From contig JAGWVC010000034.1 of NCBI GenBank assembly GCA_018971065.1, positions 1-36,003 on the forward strand: DNA of 36,003 nt. The letters are read 5' to 3'. Both the position numbers and the translations under genes were made by a program. The notes below the pieces were generated by a model that was not told the origin of the DNA, made no database searches, and was given only the letters and a program-made list of their open reading frames with translations. Of the stretch, positions 32,670 through 36,003 are shown one piece after another (the stretch's first letter is position 1; every line of letters begins with the position of its first letter). This DNA is from Sphingomonadales bacterium. Its GTDB lineage: Bacteria > Pseudomonadota > Alphaproteobacteria > Sphingomonadales > Sphingomonadaceae.

Positions 32670-34268
32670 ATGACCGACATCGTCCCCATCCGCCGCGCCC
32701 TGCTTTCGGTTTCCGACAAGACCGGGCTGGTCGAGCTCGGCCAGGCGCTCGCCGCCAGGGGGGTTGACCTCGTTTCCACCGGCGGCACCGCCAAGGCTCT
32801 GCGCGACGCCGGGCTGCCGGTGCGCGACATTTCGGACCTGACCGGCTTTCCCGAGATGATGGACGGCCGCGTCAAGACCCTGCACCCCAAGGTCCACGGC
32901 GGCCTGCTGGCCGTGCGCGACAATCCCGAACACGTCGCCTCGATGCACGAACACGAAATCGGCGCGATCGACCTCGTCGTCGTCAACCTTTACCCGTTCG
33001 TGCAGACCGTCGCCAAGTACCCGCTCGCGGGTGCCGATGGCGGCGCCGACCGCGACGACATCATCGAGAACATCGACATCGGCGGCCCGTCGATGGTGCG
33101 CTCGGCCGCCAAGAACCACGCCCACGTCGCCATCGTCACCGATCCTGCCGACTATGCGCTGGTTGCGGGTGGCGAAACCACGCTGGCCCAGCGCCGCAAG
33201 TTCGCCGCCAAGGCCTACGCGCTCACCGCCGCCTACGATTCGGCGATCAGCCAGTGGTTCAGCAAGGTGGACCAGCAGGAACTGTTCAGCCCGGTCCGCG
33301 TGATGGGTAGCACTCTCGCCACCGAACTGCGCTACGGCGAAAACCCGCACCAGCAGGCCGCGCTCTACCTGCCCAATGGCCCGCACATCCGCGGCATCGC
33401 CGGCGCTGTCCAGGTGCAGGGCAAGGAGCTGTCCTACAACAACTACAACGATGCCGATGCGGCGCTCGAACTCGTCGCCGAATTCCGTGACGGCCCACCC
33501 ACCGTGGTCATCGTCAAGCACGCCAACCCCTGCGGCGTCGCCACCGGCGCCACCCTCGCCGAAGCCTATGAAGCCGCATTGCAGTGCGATTCGGTCTCGG
33601 CGTTCGGCGGCATCATCGCCGTCAACCGCCCGCTCGACGGCCCCACCGCCGAAGCGATCAGCGGCATCTTCACCGAAGTCGTCGCCGCCCCCGATGCCGA
33701 TGACGCCGCCAAGGCCGTGTTCGCGAAGAAGAAGAACCTGCGCCTGCTGCTGACCGGCGAACTGCCCGATCCGAAGCGTGCCGGGCTGACCACGCGTATC
33801 ATCGCCGGCGGCGTGCTGGTTCAGGAGCGTGACAACGGCCATGTCAGCCAGGACATGCTCAAGGTGGTGACGAAGCGCGCGCCCACCGATCAGGAGCTCA
33901 AGGACTGCCTGTTCGCCTGGACCGTCGCCAAGCACACCAAGTCCAACGCCATCGTCTATGCCAAGGACGGCGTCACCGCCGGCATCGGCGCCGGCCAGAT
34001 GAACCGCCGCGATTCCAGCCGCATCGCCGCGATGAAGGCCGCCGAAGCCGCCGAAACCTACGGCTGGGCGCAGCCCCGCACCGTCGGCAGCGCGGTGGCT
34101 TCGGACGCTTTCTTCCCGTTCGCCGATGGCCTGCTGGCCGCTGCCGAAGCCGGCGCCACCGCCGTCATCCAGCCCGGCGGTTCGATTCGCGATGCCGACG
34201 TCATCGCGGCGGCCGACGACGCCGGCCTGGCGATGGTTTTCACCGGAATGCGCCACTTCCGCCACTGA
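32670..34268 (+). CDS. purH: Bifunctional AICAR formyltransferase/IMP cyclohydrolase
   Basis: Last two steps of de novo IMP synthesis. The 532-residue protein has the N-terminal IMP cyclohydrolase domain: [52 protein letters not shown] and [16 protein letters not shown]. The C-terminal AICAR transformylase domain shows [67 protein letters not shown] and [15 protein letters not shown] 32670 is chosen because the family starts with [11 protein letters not shown]; the frame opens upstream to 32577. Confidence 0.96.
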   Translation: MTDIVPIRRALLSVSDKTGLVELGQALAARGVDLVSTGGTAKALRDAGLPVRDISDLTGFPEMMDGRVKTLHPKVHGGLLAVRDNPEHVASMHEHEIGAIDLVVVNLYPFVQTVAKYPLAGADGGADRDDIIENIDIGGPSMVRSAAKNHAHVAIVTDPADYALVAGGETTLAQRRKFAAKAYALTAAYDSAISQWFSKVDQQELFSPVRVMGSTLATELRYGENPHQQAALYLPNGPHIRGIAGAVQVQGKELSYNNYNDADAALELVAEFRDGPPTVVIVKHANPCGVATGATLAEAYEAALQCDSVSAFGGIIAVNRPLDGPTAEAISGIFTEVVAAPDADDAAKAVFAKKKNLRLLLTGELPDPKRAGLTTRIIAGGVLVQERDNGHVSQDMLKVVTKRAPTDQELKDCLFAWTVAKHTKSNAIVYAKDGVTAGIGAGQMNRRDSSRIAAMKAAEAAETYGWAQPRTVGSAVASDAFFPFADGLLAAAEAGATAVIQPGGSIRDADVIAAADDAGLAMVFTGMRHFRH

Positions 34269-34295
34269 GTTCCGCTGCAACGCAGCAATTCGTCG

Positions 34296-34324
34296 CGAGT
34301 CCCGACCGACTGGTCGCGGACTCG
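34296..34324 (+). terminator. Hairpin downstream of purH
   Basis: CGAGTCCCGACC (34296-34307) pairs with GGTCGCGGACTCG (34312-34324) with one bulged base; loop GACT. It lies 28 bases after purH. No T-run follows, so it may be a weak or Rho-assisted terminator. Confidence 0.35.
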
Positions 34325-34455
34325 GGGCCGAAGGGGTCGTTGCACTGGCGCTTCTCCCCCATTTGCGGGATGGGCCTCCCGCCGCGAACCTGCGCGTATC
34401 TTTTTGCCCGCCTCTGTAACCGGACCAGCGGGCGGTCCGAATAGCGAGACGATGG

Positions 34456-34602
34456 ATGAACCTGCTTTCCCCGCGCCTGCTGCGCTCGTTCGCGATCGGC
34501 TTCGTGCTTGGCGCCATCGGCGTGGCGACCCTGGCGCTGGCCGAGCGTTCGCCGGGGTCGGCTCAGGTCGTGCCGTCCGCCATCGCCGCGCCCGTCAGGT
34601 AA
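34456..34602 (+). CDS. 48-residue membrane microprotein upstream of MsrA
   Basis: A small frame from ATG 34456 to TAA 34602 encodes [20 protein letters not shown] then [20 protein letters not shown] and ends SAIAAPVR. One hydrophobic helix (about residues 11-28) is preceded by two arginines, giving an inside-positive signal-anchor or cleavable signal. The stop overlaps the msrA ATG (TAATG), which implies translational coupling. An upstream ATG in another frame (34452) opens a different reading, not favoured. No known family. Its coupling to MsrA suggests an envelope role, but this is inference. Confidence 0.55.
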   Translation: MNLLSPRLLRSFAIGFVLGAIGVATLALAERSPGSAQVVPSAIAAPVR

Positions 34603-35282
34603 TGCGCACCGGGCGCCTGCTGCCCGCACTGGCTGCCCTGCTGCTTTCGGCCGCCTGCCACACGGCCCCCGCTGCGGCGGAAGGCGCGGCCAATACCCCT
34701 GCCGCCACCCTGAAATCCAGCGAACCCGCAGGCCCCCGGCAAGCCATCTTCGCCGGCGGCTGCTTCTGGGGCATCGAAGCCGTGTTTAGCCACATTCGCG
34801 GCGTCACCAGCGCGGTCTCGGGCTTTCACGGCGGCAATGCCGATACCGCCAGCTACGAACGGGTCAGCGATGGCGACACCGGTCACGCCGAAGCGGTGCT
34901 GGTCACTTACGATCCGTCACGCGTGCGCTATGACCAGTTGCTGCAGGTGTTCTTCGCGGTCGGCGCCGATCCCACCGAACTGAACCGCCAGGGGCCCGAT
35001 TCCGGCACGCAATACCGCTCGGCGCTGGTGCCGACGAACGACGACCAGCGCCGCGTTGCCGCTGCCTATCTGGCGCAACTGCAACAGGCGCATCTCTGGC
35101 CCCGCCCGATCGTCACCCGGATCGAACCGCTCAAGCGCTTCTACCCGGCGGAAAAGTACCATCAGGACTTCATGGCCCGCAATCCCGCCCACCCTTACAT
35201 CGTCTACTGGGATGTCCCGAAGGTGAAGCAGTTGCAGCGCATGTTCCCGGCGCTGTGGCAGCCGGACTTTACCCGCAACTGA
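34602..35282 (+). CDS. msrA: Peptide-methionine (S)-S-oxide reductase, lipoprotein
   Basis: Reduces methionine-S-sulfoxide. The 226-residue protein begins with a lipoprotein signal (LLPALAALLLSAAC, Cys19) and an Ala/Pro/Glu linker to about residue 44. The MsrA domain follows: AIFAGGCFWGIEAVFSHIRG with catalytic Cys54, SGFHGGNADTASYERVSDGD, TGHAEAVLVTYDP, and YPAEKYHQDFMARNP. There are no other cysteines in the mature domain, so no in-domain resolving Cys is evident. The ATG overlaps the stop of a 48-residue membrane protein. Together with Tat-lipoprotein MsrB (4990-5484), both stereoisomers could be repaired outside the cytoplasm. Zur follows 22 bases later. Confidence 0.93.
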   Translation: MRTGRLLPALAALLLSAACHTAPAAAEGAANTPAATLKSSEPAGPRQAIFAGGCFWGIEAVFSHIRGVTSAVSGFHGGNADTASYERVSDGDTGHAEAVLVTYDPSRVRYDQLLQVFFAVGADPTELNRQGPDSGTQYRSALVPTNDDQRRVAAAYLAQLQQAHLWPRPIVTRIEPLKRFYPAEKYHQDFMARNPAHPYIVYWDVPKVKQLQRMFPALWQPDFTRN

Positions 35283-35304
35283 TTGCCCGCCTATACCCGG
35301 CGTC

Positions 35305-35763
35305 ATGACAGGACACGCCCATCGCGAACTTTCCGGCGACGGCCTCGTCTCGGCCGCGCGGGCGGCATTGCTCGAATCGGGCGAACAATGGACCGACATG
35401 CGCGCCTCGGTTCACGCCGCGCTGGTCGCCTGCGATCGCCCCGCTTCCGCCTACGACATCGCCGACATCGTCTCGACCGCGCGGGGCAAGCGCGTCGCCG
35501 CCAACAGCGTCTATCGCATCCTCGACCTGTTCGTGCGCACCAACCTGGCGCGGCGGGTGGAAAGCGCGAATGCCTATGTCGCCAACAGCCACCCCGGATG
35601 CCGCCACGATTGCATCTTCCTGATCTGCGACTCGTGCGGCAAGGTCACGCACATCGATGACGATCGCCTGACCGGCCAGCTCGTCCGCGCCGCAACTGCC
35701 TCCGGATTTGCCGAAATCCGCCCGCTCGTGGAACTGCGGGGTCGCTGCCCGGACTGCGTTTGA
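35305..35763 (+). CDS. Fur family transcriptional regulator (Zur-like)
   Basis: A 152-residue metalloregulator. The N-terminal winged helix-turn-helix has MRASVHAALVACDRPASAYD and ANSVYRILDLFVRTNLARRV. The C-terminal metal-binding/dimerisation domain contains HDCIFLICDSCGKVTHIDDD and RGRCPDCV, giving two CxxC pairs for structural zinc. The pattern AYDI...NSVYR with two CxxC sites is nearer to Zur than to Fur or PerR, but the metal cannot be fixed by eye. ATG 35305 follows msrA by 22 bases; cotranscription is likely. Confidence 0.88.
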   Translation: MTGHAHRELSGDGLVSAARAALLESGEQWTDMRASVHAALVACDRPASAYDIADIVSTARGKRVAANSVYRILDLFVRTNLARRVESANAYVANSHPGCRHDCIFLICDSCGKVTHIDDDRLTGQLVRAATASGFAEIRPLVELRGRCPDCV

Positions 35764-35848
35764 CGCATTGGACAGGCCGTTGCGCTGCGTGTAAGGCGCC
35801 GCGCACGACAAGCCGGCTGATGGGGAGCCGGCCATCGGGAGCGCAATC

Positions 35849-36003
35849 TTGGACAATCCCACCCCCCTTCCCGCCACCCCCCTGCTTGATCGCGTGATCT
35901 GGCCTGCGGACCTTCGGCGCCTGCCGGCGAGCGACCTTCGCCAGTTGGCGGACGAGGTTCGTGCCGAGATGCTGTCGGTGGTGGGCAGCACCGGCGGGCA
36001 TCT
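35849..36003 (+). CDS. dxs: 1-deoxy-D-xylulose-5-phosphate synthase, N-terminal fragment
   Basis: First enzyme of the MEP isoprenoid pathway, thiamine-diphosphate dependent. Only about 51 codons are present before the window edge: [20 protein letters not shown], then [20 protein letters not shown] and GH. This is the characteristic Dxs N-terminus, including the GH that contacts the cofactor. The start is TTG 35849, with GGGAG 7 bases earlier; no ATG or GTG in this frame lies between the in-frame upstream sequence and the conserved region. The gene continues past 36003. Confidence 0.9.
   Translation, partial: MDNPTPLPATPLLDRVIWPADLRRLPASDLRQLADEVRAEMLSVVGSTGGH

Noticed and set aside
32604..34517. 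637-codon minus-strand frame opposite purH
   Set aside because: Gly/Val/Asp-rich antisense of a conserved gene; no domain seen.

Overview
The window is a compact, high-GC (about two thirds G+C) chromosomal segment from an alphaproteobacterium, most likely a sphingomonad (Sphingomonadales, Novosphingobium/Sphingobium-like). The reasons are the DUF2312/GapR gene, the ybgC-tolQRAB-pal layout, the argD-argF-hslO run, a poly-proline OmpA protein, the hisE-HIT pair, and the remains of an RcGTA-like cluster. No rRNA, CRISPR array or complete insertion sequence was seen. One tRNA (Thr, GGT) is present.

Layout. 1-2955 (minus): gpmA-purE-purK-folA, a tightly packed glycolysis/purine/folate operon, plus a 53-residue basic protein; then tRNA-Thr. 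3173-5484: an atypical crotonase divergent from a TetR regulator, and a Tat-type MsrB lipoprotein. 5551-7820 (minus): a NatAB-type ABC exporter, divergent from queG. 9067-13720 (minus): the Tol-Pal envelope system. 13812-14321: a cupin protein. 14584-18058 (plus): a HAD-UbiA fusion, a small EamA/EmrE-like membrane protein and a GT-C type membrane protein, which look like one lipid-linked sugar module. 18060-18494: a phosphatase-like protein. 18815-19597: a double cold-shock-domain protein with a Gly/Arg-rich N-terminus and a clear terminator. 19733-22754: argD-argF-hslO, coupled by overlapping stop/start codons. 22832-23985: a secreted small protein and queC. 24160-25269 (minus): an OmpA-family porin with 28 consecutive prolines.

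25461-26842 is the most unusual locus. An intact small-terminase-like gene is followed by the first ~150 codons of a terminase large subunit, joined out of frame to a DUF2793 protein, which normally lies at the other end of sphingomonad gene-transfer-agent clusters. The two ends of the cluster remain and the middle appears deleted. Next come a YqaA-type membrane protein and two adjacent palindromic elements, each bounded by CTAGTG...CACTAG; the second supplies the stop codon of the neighbouring HIT gene.

27860-32462 (minus) carries the HIT protein, hisE, a tiny PEP-CTERM-like protein, ruvC, a YebC/PmpR regulator, a GNAT acetyltransferase coupled to gapR, and a ferredoxin-reductase-like flavoprotein. 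32670-36003 (plus) carries purH, a 48-residue membrane microprotein coupled to lipoprotein MsrA, a Fur/Zur regulator, and the start of dxs, which runs off the window.

All functional names come from reading translated motifs by eye. No database search was run.
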